Source: AP-15 sp963814865 (GTDB lineage: Bacteria > Pseudomonadota > Alphaproteobacteria > ATCC43930 > CGMCC-115725). Taken from it: 64,000 bases of DNA. Of the stretch, positions 9,410 through 20,300 are shown piece after piece. Each line of letters starts with the position of its first letter. The first letter of the stretch is position 1. The DNA lies in assembly GCA_963814865.1 (NCBI GenBank), contig CAWFEN010000014.1, forward strand, positions 1,240,001 through 1,304,000, written 5' to 3'. A program made the translations under genes and the position numbers. Below the pieces are notes generated by a model, which saw only the letters and a list, made by a program, of their open reading frames with translations, was not told the origin of the DNA and ran no database searches.

Positions 9410-11660
9410 CGCCCTCGCCCGCCGCTGTTTCCGCGTCGCCGCCCGATGCGTAAAATCCGCGCGGCTCTTCGCCATCCTGCGGCGGAGCCGGGATATCCGG
9501 CCCGCTCTCGGGCGTCGGGGGCAATTCCGGGTGCGGGGCGCGGTTGATGAACAGCGCGAAAGAATGCGCCTGCAACCGATAGACCTCGCCCGGCGCATAA
9601 AGCTTGCCGTCGCTGACACGCCCGGTCGCCTGCGACGTATCGACCAGCGGCTCCCACGACAGCGGCGTCGCCAATTGCGGGATGCGGAAATCGAGACCGT
9701 CATAATAGGCGTTCATCATCACCAGAAAGCTTTCGTCGAGGTCGCGCTGGCCGCCGAGCGTAAAGAATTCACCGGCGGCCCCGCTTAAGACGTAGCCCAG
9801 CGACAATGCGACCGGGTTGGCCCAATCCTGGTCGGTCGCCTCGCTGCCCGATGGGGTGAACCAGGTGATGTCCTTGACCCCGGCCTCGGACAGCATCTCG
9901 CCGCGCAGAAAGCGCGGGCGCGAAAAGACGCGGTGCTGTCGCCGCAGATGGATCAGATGGCTGACGAAGCGGCGCAATTCCTCGTCTTCGGGCCTGAGGT
10001 TTTCCCAGTCGGTCCAGGAGATCTCATTGTCCTGGCAATAGGCATTGTTGTTGCCCTGCTGAGTGCGCCCGATCTCGTCGCCGGCGAGCAGCATCGGCAC
10101 GCCCAGCGACAGCAGCAGGCTCGCCAGCATATTGCGTTTCTGGCGGTCGCGCAGCGCCACGATCTCCGGGTCGCCGGACGGCCCTTCGACACCGAAATTC
10201 CAGCTGAAGTTCGAATCGCTGCCGTCGCGATTGTCCTCGCCATTCTTCTCGTTGTGCTTGTCGTTGTAGCTGACGAGATCCTGCAGGGTGAACCCGTCAT
10301 GGGCGGTGATGAAATTGATGCTGGCCCAAGGCCGCCGCCCGCGATAGCCGAAGATGTCGGAGGAGCCGGCCACCCGTGAGGCGACATCGGCGACGAGGCC
10401 CTGATCGCCCTTCCAAAAGCGCCTGAGCGTGTCGCGGTATTGCCCGTTCCATTCGGCCCAGCCCGGCGGAAAATTGCCGAGCTGGTAGCCATAGGGGCCG
10501 AGATCCCAAGGCTCGGCAATCAGCTTCAAACCGGCCATGACCGGGTCCTGGCGCACGGCATCGAAGAACGCGCTGCCCTGGCTGTAATCGCCGTTTTCGC
10601 GGCCCAGCGCCGTGCACAGGTCGAAGCGAAAGCCGTCGACATGCATCTCCGTCGCCCAATAACGCAGCGAATCCATCACCAGCGCCAACACCCGCGGATG
10701 ATCGAGGTTCAACGTGTTGCCGGTTCCGGTGACATCCCGATAGAAGCGCGGGTCGGCGTCCAGACGGTAATAGGACGCATTGTCGATACCGCGAAACGAC
10801 AGGGTCGGGCCGAGATGGTTGCCTTCGCCGCTGTGGTTGTAAACGACGTCGAGGATGATTTCGATCCCGGCCTCGTGCAGCCGCTTGACCATCGTCTTGA
10901 AATCGGCGATCGACCCGGTCGACAACAGGCGCGGATCGGGTGCAAAGAACCCGATCGTGTTGTAGCCCCAATAATTGACGAGCCCGCGCTCGACCAGATT
11001 GCGGTCGTCGATGGCGGCGTGGACCGGCAGCAGCTCGACTGCGGTAATGCCGAGCCCGAGCAGGTAGTCGATCACCGCCGGCGAGGCGAGGCCGGCGAAT
11101 GTGCCGCGATGCGGCGGATCGACAGCCGGGTGCTTGATCGTCAGCCCAGGCACATGCAGCTCTAAAATGATCGTCTCTTCCCACGGGACGTGCGGACGAT
11201 GTTCTTCGCCCCAGGTAAAAGCCGGTTCGATAACCCGGCATTTGGGGATGAAGCGCGCGTTGTCGCGCCGGTCGATCGCCAGATCCTCGCGCGGGCCGCC
11301 GACGCGATAGCTGAACACCGCATCGGCCCAGCGCAGCCGGCCATGCAGCGATCGTGCATAAGGATCGATCATCAGCTTGTTGGCATTGAAGCGAAGCCCG
11401 TTGGCGGGATCGTAGGGTCCGTGGACACGGTAGCCGTAGAGCAGGTCGGGCCGCGCATCCGGCAGATAGACGTGCCAGACCTCGTCGGTATATTCGGGCA
11501 GCGCGATCCGCGCCTCTTCGCGCGCGCCGGTGCTGTCGAACAGGCACAGCTCGACCTTATCGGCATGCGCCGAAAAGAGCGCGAAATTCACCCCCTTGCC
11601 GTCCCATGTCGCGCCCAGCGGATAGGGCCGGCCCGGCCAGACCTTTGTCGGCGACGCCAT
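9393..11660 (-). CDS. glgX: Glycogen debranching enzyme (GlgX)
   Basis: GlgX hydrolyses alpha-1,6 branches of phosphorylase-limit glycogen and feeds linear maltooligosaccharides to TreY/TreZ and MalQ. The 755-residue protein starts with a CBM48 domain. It has the catalytic motifs DVVYNHSGEGNHLGPTLSF, GFRFDLCTALGRE, IAEPWDLGPYGYQLGNFPPG and ITAHDGFTLQDLVSYN, all diagnostic of GlgX/TreX. The C-terminal tail is rich in Pro, Glu and Gly. There is a 94-bp gap to glgB upstream and a 17-nt overlap with treZ downstream. No glgP or glgA lies in the window. Confidence 0.95.
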   Translation of the reverse strand: MASPTKVWPGRPYPLGATWDGKGVNFALFSAHADKVELCLFDSTGAREEARIALPEYTDEVWHVYLPDARPDLLYGYRVHGPYDPANGLRFNANKLMIDPYARSLHGRLRWADAVFSYRVGGPREDLAIDRRDNARFIPKCRVIEPAFTWGEEHRPHVPWEETIILELHVPGLTIKHPAVDPPHRGTFAGLASPAVIDYLLGLGITAVELLPVHAAIDDRNLVERGLVNYWGYNTIGFFAPDPRLLSTGSIADFKTMVKRLHEAGIEIILDVVYNHSGEGNHLGPTLSFRGIDNASYYRLDADPRFYRDVTGTGNTLNLDHPRVLALVMDSLRYWATEMHVDGFRFDLCTALGRENGDYSQGSAFFDAVRQDPVMAGLKLIAEPWDLGPYGYQLGNFPPGWAEWNGQYRDTLRRFWKGDQGLVADVASRVAGSSDIFGYRGRRPWASINFITAHDGFTLQDLVSYNDKHNEKNGEDNRDGSDSNFSWNFGVEGPSGDPEIVALRDRQKRNMLASLLLSLGVPMLLAGDEIGRTQQGNNNAYCQDNEISWTDWENLRPEDEELRRFVSHLIHLRRQHRVFSRPRFLRGEMLSEAGVKDITWFTPSGSEATDQDWANPVALSLGYVLSGAAGEFFTLGGQRDLDESFLVMMNAYYDGLDFRIPQLATPLSWEPLVDTSQATGRVSDGKLYAPGEVYRLQAHSFALFINRAPHPELPPTPESGPDIPAPPQDGEEPRGFYASGGDAETAAGEGDAPPP

Positions 11661-11754
11661 CGCCCGCTCAGCGCGCGGGTATCGGACCGGGAACGGATAA
11701 GGAACCAGCAGCCGAGGACGACGAGATCACAGGCATGAAAGGGGGCCTTCAGCG

Positions 11755-14023
11755 CTAATCCGCAGTGAAGATCAGAACCCCAAGTGGCGGCAGACGCAAG
11801 CGGATCGCGTGCAGATGGCCATGCATCGGGCGCGGATCGGAATGAACCTCGCCGGCATTGCCGACGCCGCTGCCGCCATAATCGAGCGCATCGGTGTTGA
11901 TCCGCTCGCGATAGCGGCCGGGCCGGGGAACGCCGATCCAATAATTCTCGCGCGGCACCGGCGTGAAGTTGCAGACGATGACCGCGAGCTCGTGCGGATC
12001 GCGGCCGCGGCGCAGATATGAGACGACGCTCTCGGCGGCGTTCGCCACGTCGATCCAGGCAAAGCCGTCGGGATCGCAATCGAGCCGGTGCAGTGCCGGG
12101 GTCGCGCAATAGAGATGGTTCAGATCGCGCACCAGCCGCCGCACCCCCTCATGCAGCGGCTCGCCGAGCAATTGCCAGTCGAGCCCGATATCATGGTTCC
12201 ACTCGCGCTGCTGGGCGAACTCGTTGCCCATGAACAGCAGCTTCTTGCCAGGGTGGCTCCACATGAAGGCGTAATAGGCGCGCAGATTGGCGAAACGCTG
12301 CCACTGGTCGCCGGCCATCTTGGCGATCAGCGACCCCTTGCCGTGCACGACCTCGTCATGGCTGAGCGGCAGGATGAAATTTTCGTGATAAGCGTACAGC
12401 AGCCCGAAGCTGAGGTTGTTATGACGATATTTCCGGTAGATCGGATCGGTCGCCATGTAGTCCAACGTATCGTGCATCCACCCCATATTCCATTTGTAGC
12501 CGAAACCGAGCCCGCCGACATAAGTCGGGCGCGAGACCATCGGCCAGGCGGTCGATTCCTCGGCAACCGAGGTGGCGCCGCTCGAACTCGCCGAAAATCA
12601 GCTCGTTGACCCGGCGCAGAAAGGCGATCGCCTCGATATTCTCGCGCCCGCCGAAGGCGTTCGGGATCCACTCGCCCGCGGGCCGGCTGTAATCGAGATA
12701 CAGCATCGAGGCCACGGCATCGACGCGGATGCCGTCGATGTGAAATTCGCGCAGCCAGTACAGCGCGCTCGACAATAGAAAATTCGACACTTCGCGGCGG
12801 CCGTAATTGTAAATCAGCGTGTTCCAGTCGCGGTGGACGCCCTGGCGCGGATCCGCATGCTCGTAGAGCGCGGTGCCGTCGAAATGGCCGAGCCCGTGCG
12901 GGTCGTTCGGGAAGTGGCCGGGCACCCAGTCGAGCAGCACCCCGATGCCGGCCTTGTGGCAGGCCTCGACCAGGGCGCGGAAATCGTCGGGCGCACCATA
13001 ACGGCTGGTCGGTGCGAACAGCGAGATCGGCTGATAGCCCCATGAGCCGTCGAACGGGTATTCCATGATCGGCATGATCTCGATATGGGTGAAGCCCATC
13101 TCGACGACATAGGGGACAAGCTCGGCGGCAAGCTCGCGATAGGTCAGATACCGGCCGTTCTCGGCGAGCTTGCGGCGCCAGGAGCCGAGATGGATTTCGT
13201 AGACCGCGACCGGCGCCTCGCGGTCGTTCCGGCGCCAGCGCTCGGCCATCCAGACGCCGTCCCGCCAGACATGGCGCGAAGGGGCGGCGATGATCGAGGC
13301 GGTTCCCGGCGGTTTTTCGGCCCACTCGGCATGGGGATCGGCCTTCAACGGCAGCAGCCGGCCGTCCGGCCCGAATATCTGGTATTTGTAGAGGTGACCC
13401 GGCCGCAGCCCGGGCACGAAGAGTTCCCAAAATCCGCTGGCGCCGCGGCGCCGCATCGGCATCCGCCTGCCGTCCCAGGCGTTGAAGTCGCCGACCACGC
13501 TGACCGAATGGGCATTCGGCGCCCACACGGCAAAGGCGACGCCTTCCACGCCTTCATGAACCAGGGGGTGCGCGCCGAGCTTGCGATCGCTGGCGAAATG
13601 ATTGCCCTCGGCGAGCAGGTGAAGGTCGAGTTCGCCGAGCACCGGGGGGAAGCGATAGATGTCGTCGAATTCGCGCGCCGCGCCGCCGCTCGATACCAGC
13701 AGCCGATACCGGAACGGCTCCCGGCGGCCGGGGATGTCCGCAATAAAAAAGCCGTCTGGATGAACCCGCACGCCCTCGGCCGCGATCCCTCCGGTGGCGC
13801 TGTCGATGACCGCCATCCGTTCCGCCGCCGGCAATATCGCCCGCACGCTGACGCCCGCGGCGCTCTCGTGCATGCCCAGAACTGCGAACGGATCGCCGTG
13901 GCGCGCCTCGACGATCGCCGCGACCTCCGGGTCCGGTTGCACCGGTGCCGCGGGCACGGGCTCGCGACGCACCCGGTCAGCCAGCTCCGGCTCGGGTGGC
14001 CCCCGATCAGGACGCCTCGCCAC
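11755..14023 (-). pseudogene. glgB: 1,4-alpha-glucan branching enzyme, interrupted by a +1 frameshift
   Basis: GlgB makes alpha-1,6 branches in alpha-glucan and is the last enzyme of the GlgE route. The reading frame from 14023 carries the N-terminal domain, a CBM48 and the first half of the barrel (LLDWVPGHFPND, nucleophile motif GIRVDAVASMLYLDY). It then loses homology after NELIFGEF. From about 12580 the next frame continues exactly with ATSVAEESTAWP (acid/base Glu), GGLGFGYKWNMGWMHDT and LPLSHDEVVHGKGSL. One extra base between about 12575 and 12586 explains this. Removing it gives about 755 residues, a normal length. Both halves are otherwise intact, so a sequencing error is as likely as a true mutation. 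It overlaps the treS stop by 17 nt. Confidence 0.9.
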
Positions 14024-17000
14024 CGGCCGCCGCCTTTGTCGCCTTCAGAATGCCGAGAATACCCCGCAGCGGGATATCGACGCCCTGCGGCCGGTTTGCC
14101 ATCTCGTAGGAGACCTCGTAAACAGCCTTTTCGAGCGTAAAGAACGCGGTCATTTCGCGGGCTTGCTTTTTATTCGTCGGGTAGGAAGCACAGCCGCGCA
14201 TCGTCCGGCGATAGGCGGCGCGAAATCCGTCGACCGCGCGCTGGCGCCAGGATTCGGCGAGTTCGATCATTCGCGGCTCGGCCGCGGCGCGGGTTTCGGC
14301 CAGATGCCGCACCGCGGTGACCGCGGCGTAGTCAAAGGAGCGGATCATGCCGGCCACGTCGCGCAACGGCGAACTCTTGGCCCGACGTTGGGCCAGCGGC
14401 CGCGACGGCTCGCCCTCGAAATCGACAATGAAAAAATCGTTTTGCACGACGATGACCTGGCCCAGATGATAATCGCCGTGCAGGCGGGTCTTTTGCGCCT
14501 CGATCTCGTCCGGCAGCAAGCCGCGGATGAGGGCGAAAAGCGGCTCGCGCAGCGCCAGCAGCCGGCCCGCCGGTTCGCGCGCCCGCTCGGCCAGCCGCGC
14601 CCGCTCGCGCCCCAATTGCGCCAGCATCGCCTCGGCCTCGGCCTCGAGCGCCCGGCGCCATTCGACAATGTCGTCACGGGTGATCGGCTCGGGTCGGAAG
14701 GCAGGGTCGTCGCCGGCCTGCTCGGCCAAGGCGCGGTGCATTTCTGCGGTGCGGGTGCCGATCTGACGCGCCAGGGTCAGAAAGAAATGGTCCGGGTCGG
14801 GCAGTTCGGACGAGCGCTCGCCGGTCGAGATCAGCGCGTCGTCAAGATAGCGGGTCAGGTAGTTCAGCGCCTGCGTCCAGCCGTCGCCCTGGTTGCGGAC
14901 AAAGCCGGACAGCATGCCGAGCGCCATAGTCTGCGGTCCGGTCTCATCGTCGAGCGTCAGCTCGATCGTGGCGAGCGGCGGCGGCGTATTGGCGAAACCG
15001 GCGCGCTCGACCAGAAACCGCGACATCTCGATTTCCGGGTGCGGCCCGGGTTCGAGCCGGCGGTAGAGTTTGAGCATCCCGTATTCATCGAAGAACACTG
15101 AGCTGTTCGATTGTTCCACGCTGCCGCGGCGCACCGTCAGCCGTTCCGGCGCCGCCGCCCGCTCATAGCTCGGCGTCCGGGTGCAGCGGATTGCGCCATG
15201 ATCGAGCGGCAGGCTCGCCTCGCGCGCGATCGCATCCATGACCGCCAGCGAAAATCCGTCCTGCGACAGCGCATCGACGAGAGCGCCTTCGCGGCGGCGC
15301 TGGCGCAGCTCGGCGAGGGTTACCGGTACCAGACTCTGGCGCAGCTCGGTCTCGGCCGGCGACCAGATCGCGGCGAGCGGCAGGAAATAGCGCTGCTTTT
15401 CGTCACCGCGCAGCGCCACGTCGACCACCGTCGCGAGGAAGCTCTCTGATAGCGCGCCGTCCTGCGCCGGCCGGTCGATCGGACCCTGCGCCTGAACCGA
15501 GGCTGCCCGGATCCGCTGATCCTTGGCCGCGAACCAGCGCTGGCGCGCCAGAAAGCCCGGGATCACCTCGTTTTCGAACTGTTGCTGATTGTGCCGGCGA
15601 AACAGGTCGGTCCAGCCCTGGGGCATGACCAAAGTGACGAATTCGGGCGGTGAGGATTGCAAATTTGCTGCCTCCTGTGCGCTCAGCAGCAAATCGAACC
15701 AGAAAAAGCTGTGCCCTTGCAGGGTCAAAAGATAGGAGGCCTCGCCGATCGTGGGAAACGCACTGCGCCCGAGCAGCTCGACCGGCTGACGGCCGCGGAA
15801 CTCCGCCAGGTCGAGCTCGACGGCCTGCGGAGAACGCGAAAGATTGGCGACGCAGAGGATGACCTCCTCGCCATGGGTGCGCAGATAGGCGATCACCTTG
15901 CGGTTCGACGGGTACAGAAACCGCAATGCGCCGCGGCCGAAGGCACGGCGCGAGCGGCGCGCCGCGATCAGCCGTTTCATCCAGTTCAACAGTGACGAGG
16001 GCGAGCGGCTCTGCGCCTCGACGTTGACCGCCTCGAAGCCATAGACCGAATCCATGATCGGCGGCAGATGGAGACGCTCGGGATCGGCTCGCGAAAATCC
16101 GCCATTGCGGTCGAACGACCACTGCATCGGCGTGCGCACGCCGTCGCGATCGCGCAGAAAAACATTGTCGCCCATGCCGATCTCGTCGCCGTAATAAATC
16201 ACCGGGGTCCCCGGCATCGAGATCAGCAACGCGTTCAACAGCTCGATCCGGCGGCGGTCATTCTCCATCAACGGCGCCAGGCGCCGGCGGATCCCGAGAT
16301 TGATCCGGGCGCGCCGATCGGCCGCATAGTGGTTCCACAGATAGTCGCGCTCGCGATCGGTGACCATTTCGAGGGTCAGCTCGTCGTGATTGCGCAGAAA
16401 CACCACCCATTGGCACGCATCCGGGATGTCCGGCGTTTGCCGCATGATGTCGGTGACCGGATGGCGGTCCTCGGTCGAAACCGCCATGTAGATGCGCGGC
16501 ATCAGCGGGAAATGGAATGCCATGTGGCATTCGTCGCCGGCGCCGAAATATTGCAGCACATCCTCGGGCCATTGATTGGCCTCGGCGAGCAGCATGCGGT
16601 CGCCATAGCGCTGGTCGAGCTCGCGGCGCAGCCGGTGCAGAATTTCGTGGGTCTCGGGCAGGTTCTCGTTGTTGGTGCCCTCGCGCTCGATCAGATAGGG
16701 CACGGCGTCGAGCCGCATCCCGTCAACTCCGAGATCGAGCCAGAACTTCATCACGTCCGCGATCGCGCGGAACACCCGCGGATTGTCGAAATTGAGGTCG
16801 GGTTGGTGCGAATAGAACCGATGCCAGTAGTAGGCCTGGGCCACCGGGTCCCACGCCCAGTTCGATTTCTCGGCATCGACGAAGATGATGCGGGTTTCCG
16901 GAAACTTCTGGTCGGTGTCGCTCCATACATAGAAATCGCGAAAGGGCGAGCCGGGCTTGGCTTGCCGCGCGCGCTGGAACCAGGGATGCTGGTCCGAGGT

Positions 17001-17375
17001 GTGATTGACGATCAGCTCGGTAACGACGCGCAGGTCGCGCCGGTGCGCCTCGCGGACAAAGGCCTTGAAGTCGGCCATCCGGCCGTAGGACGGGTTGATG
17101 TTCTTGTAGTCGGAAATATCGTAGCCGTCGTCGCGCAACGGTGACGGGTAGAACGGCAGCAGCCACAGGGCGGTGACGCCGAGGTCCTGGATGTAATCAA
17201 GCTTGCGGCACAGTCCCTGGAAATCGCCGATGCCGTCGTCGTCGGCGTCGAAAAAGGCTTTGACGTGCAGCTGGTAGATGATCGCGTCCTTGTACCACAG
17301 CGGGTCCAAGGTCGCCGGGCGTCGCGCTGCGGCGACGTGCGGCAGCGGCAAGGAGGCATCGTCGGGCGGGCTCAT
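14007..17375 (-). CDS. treS: Trehalose synthase fused to maltokinase (TreS-Mak)
   Basis: This 1122-residue protein has two parts. Residues ~20-560 are GH13 trehalose synthase, interconverting trehalose and maltose, with TELIVNHTSDQHPW, GMRLDAVPYLIEREGT, LLAEANQWPEDV and FLRNHDELTLEMVTD. Residues ~590-1115 are a Pep2/Mak-type maltokinase that phosphorylates maltose to maltose-1-phosphate. The kinase-fold signatures are LHGDYHLGQV and IVDFEGEP. Maltose-1-phosphate is the donor for GlgE, encoded just upstream with a 4-nt overlap (17372-17375). The fusion would channel trehalose directly into the GlgE substrate. TreS-Mak fusions are known in several proteobacteria. Confidence 0.95.
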   Translation of the reverse strand: MSPPDDASLPLPHVAAARRPATLDPLWYKDAIIYQLHVKAFFDADDDGIGDFQGLCRKLDYIQDLGVTALWLLPFYPSPLRDDGYDISDYKNINPSYGRMADFKAFVREAHRRDLRVVTELIVNHTSDQHPWFQRARQAKPGSPFRDFYVWSDTDQKFPETRIIFVDAEKSNWAWDPVAQAYYWHRFYSHQPDLNFDNPRVFRAIADVMKFWLDLGVDGMRLDAVPYLIEREGTNNENLPETHEILHRLRRELDQRYGDRMLLAEANQWPEDVLQYFGAGDECHMAFHFPLMPRIYMAVSTEDRHPVTDIMRQTPDIPDACQWVVFLRNHDELTLEMVTDRERDYLWNHYAADRRARINLGIRRRLAPLMENDRRRIELLNALLISMPGTPVIYYGDEIGMGDNVFLRDRDGVRTPMQWSFDRNGGFSRADPERLHLPPIMDSVYGFEAVNVEAQSRSPSSLLNWMKRLIAARRSRRAFGRGALRFLYPSNRKVIAYLRTHGEEVILCVANLSRSPQAVELDLAEFRGRQPVELLGRSAFPTIGEASYLLTLQGHSFFWFDLLLSAQEAANLQSSPPEFVTLVMPQGWTDLFRRHNQQQFENEVIPGFLARQRWFAAKDQRIRAASVQAQGPIDRPAQDGALSESFLATVVDVALRGDEKQRYFLPLAAIWSPAETELRQSLVPVTLAELRQRRREGALVDALSQDGFSLAVMDAIAREASLPLDHGAIRCTRTPSYERAAAPERLTVRRGSVEQSNSSVFFDEYGMLKLYRRLEPGPHPEIEMSRFLVERAGFANTPPPLATIELTLDDETGPQTMALGMLSGFVRNQGDGWTQALNYLTRYLDDALISTGERSSELPDPDHFFLTLARQIGTRTAEMHRALAEQAGDDPAFRPEPITRDDIVEWRRALEAEAEAMLAQLGRERARLAERAREPAGRLLALREPLFALIRGLLPDEIEAQKTRLHGDYHLGQVIVVQNDFFIVDFEGEPSRPLAQRRAKSSPLRDVAGMIRSFDYAAVTAVRHLAETRAAAEPRMIELAESWRQRAVDGFRAAYRRTMRGCASYPTNKKQAREMTAFFTLEKAVYEVSYEMANRPQGVDIPLRGILGILKATKAAAGGEAS

Positions 17376-20300
17376 TCGGGCTCTGGCCGAAGCACTCGAA
17401 AGATCAGCGCCGGGTTCGATTCGGGGTCGAGCCGAAAGCGTTGGCGGGCGCCGCGGCAGACCGCGACGGTTGCCGTGAACGCTTCCTCGAGCGCGAATTG
17501 GCCGTCCGACGGCAGGCCGAGCGCGGCCAATGGCAGCTCGACCTCGCCTTCATGGGCCGTCTGCGGGTCGAGGTTGACGACGACGAATACCGCATTGGCC
17601 CGATCCGCCGATATTTTCGCATAGGCCAGGATGTCGGGCTGGTCGCACGGCAGAAAACGCAAATTTGCAAACTCCCACATTGCCGGGTTGTCATGCCGGA
17701 AGCGGTTGACGATCCGGATGTCGTCCTTGATGTTGCCGGGACGGTCCCAATCCCAGACCTTGTATTCGTATTTTTCGGAGTTGGCGTATTCTTCGCGACT
17801 TGCGATCGGCGTATTCTCGCACAGTTCGAAACCATTGTAGATGCCGTAGGCAGGCGACAAGGTCGCCGCCAGCACCAGCCGGATGCGAAACGCGGCCCGG
17901 CCGCCCTCCTGCAGAAAGAGCGGCAGGATGTCCGGCGTGTTGGTGAAAAAGTTCGGGCGGAAATATTCCCTGACCGGGAATTGCATCAGCTCGCTCAGGT
18001 ATTCGGTCAACTCGGCCTTGGTATTGCGCCAGGTGAAATAGGTATAGGACTGGCTGAACCCGGTCTTTGCCAGGGCCCGCATCATCTTCGGCCGGGTGAA
18101 GGCCTCGGACAGAAAAATCGCCTCGGGACAGCGCGCCTTCACCTCGCGGATCAGCCATTCCCAGAACGGCAACGGCTTGGTATGGGGATTGTCGACGCGA
18201 AAGATGCGCACCCCCTCGCCAACCCAGAACAGCACGATGTCGCGCAGTTCCGCCCATAACCCTTCGCGGTCGGGGTTGTCGAAATCGACATTGACGATGT
18301 CCTCGTATTTCTTGGGCGGGTTCTCGGCGTATTTGATCGACCCGTCGGGCCGAAAGTGGAACCATTGCGGATGCTCGCGCACCCATGGATGGTCGGGGGC
18401 GCACTGCACTGCGAAATCGAGCGCGACCTCGATCCCGAGCGTCGCCGCGGCACGCACCAGGCGGCGGAAATCGGCCAGCGTGCCGAGCCCCGGCTCAACC
18501 GCGCAATGGCCGCCTTCCGCCGCGCCGATCGCATAGGGGCTGCCCGGATCGCCCGGCAATGCATGGGGACTGTTGTCCTTGCCTTTGCGGTTGACCCGGC
18601 CGATCGGATGGATCGGCGGCAGGTAGACGACGTTGAAGCCGAGGGCCGCGATCTCCGGCAATCGCGCGATGCAGTCGTCGAAGCTCGCGCTTTTGCCTGG
18701 CTCGCGCCCCTGGCTGCGCGGGAACATCTCGTACCACGCGGCAAAACGCGCGGCCTCGCGGTCGACGACGATTTCCAGCTCGCTTGAATAGCGCACTGCG
18801 TCCGGGCGCGACGATGCGCGCGCCATCAGCCCGCGAGCCGCCGGCGACTGCAGCAGATCGGTCCGGCCGGCCGTGTCGCCATGGTCGAATTGATCGAGCA
18901 AGTCGCGGATCGCCGCCGTGTCGTCGGCTTTGGCCGACACCGACGCCTCGTCGACGATCGCGCGCCCTTCCTGAAGTTCGAGCGACACGTCCTGCCCGGC
19001 TTCGCGCTTCTTCTCGAATTCCTCGCGCCAGCTTTCGAAGCGGTCGGTCCAGGCTTCGATCGTGTAACGCCACAGCCCGACCCGATCGAGGCGAAAGCGG
19101 CCGACCCAGCGGTCGTTGTCGAAATAGGTCAGAGATGTCTCGCGCCACGGCTCGTCCTCGTACCGGTATTTGACGACGGCGCGCAGCCGGTCGTGGCCGT
19201 CGCGGAAAAGGTCGGCCCAGACCTCGAAAGTCTCGCCCTCGATCCGTTTCACCGGGTAGCGGCCGCGTTCCAACTCCGGATAGACGTCCTCGATCTGGAT
19301 TCGCGCCTCCGGCCGCCACAGCCCCGGCATCGCGGCCTGCCGCCCGGCAACACCCGTCGCGGCACGCAAGACCCGCACCCCGAGCGGCTCGATCGCGAGC
19401 CCACCCGGCGGCAACGCCGCCCCGGCTCCCTCGCCGAGCATGCCGGGCGTGATCTCGCGCGGCCGGCGCCGGTTCCTGTTGACCAGGATGAGCGCGCGGT
19501 CGTCCCCGCTTTCGGTCCGCCGCTCCAGCACGACCAGACCGTCGTTGCCGGCGGCCAGCAGACGCTGCGGACCCTCCTCGTTCAAAGCCGGCATCCCCCG
19601 TTTGATCGCATTGACCTCGGTAATGAATCGGCTGAGGTCGAAGCGCTGCGGCTCGGGCGCCGTGTCAGGTCCCATCACCACGGCGAGCCGCCGTCCCCAC
19701 CCGTATTCGAACCCCATCGGCATCAGTACGCCGGTCGAATACGCCGCGGCGAAGGCATAAGCTTGACGATAGTGTGGCTCGATCTCGCTTTCGGGAATGC
19801 CGGCGGCGCGCAATTCGGTCACCAGCCGCTCGGTGTCGTGGCTCTCGGGAAAACCGATCGACGGCGCGATGTGGCGAAAGGCTTCGTATTGCTCGAGCAG
19901 CCACGGGCTTTCGAAATCCCACCATTTGACGCTGTTGAAGAGATAGTCGAAGCCGGCATCGGCGAGCGCCAGCACCGCCTCCTGCGGTGCGCCCACGGTC
20001 TCGGCGCAAAACACCGCATCGGGCATCGCCGCCCTGGCGGCGCCGGTCAGCCCGTGCCAGACCTCGGCCGGCACCTTGTAGGCCGCGTCGCAGCGGAAGC
20101 CGCCAAAGCCGAGGCCGAGATAGTGGCGCACGACATCCTGGAAATAAGCGACAATCTCGCCGCGCTTTGGCGGCCGGTAATCGAGTTCGGCGAGATCGCC
20201 CCACACCGTCCTGCGGCTCGGATCGGCAGGATCGGTGGCATAGGGAGAAACGATCTCGCCCTTGGCGTCGCGCGCGAACCAGCCGGGATGATCGGCGGCG

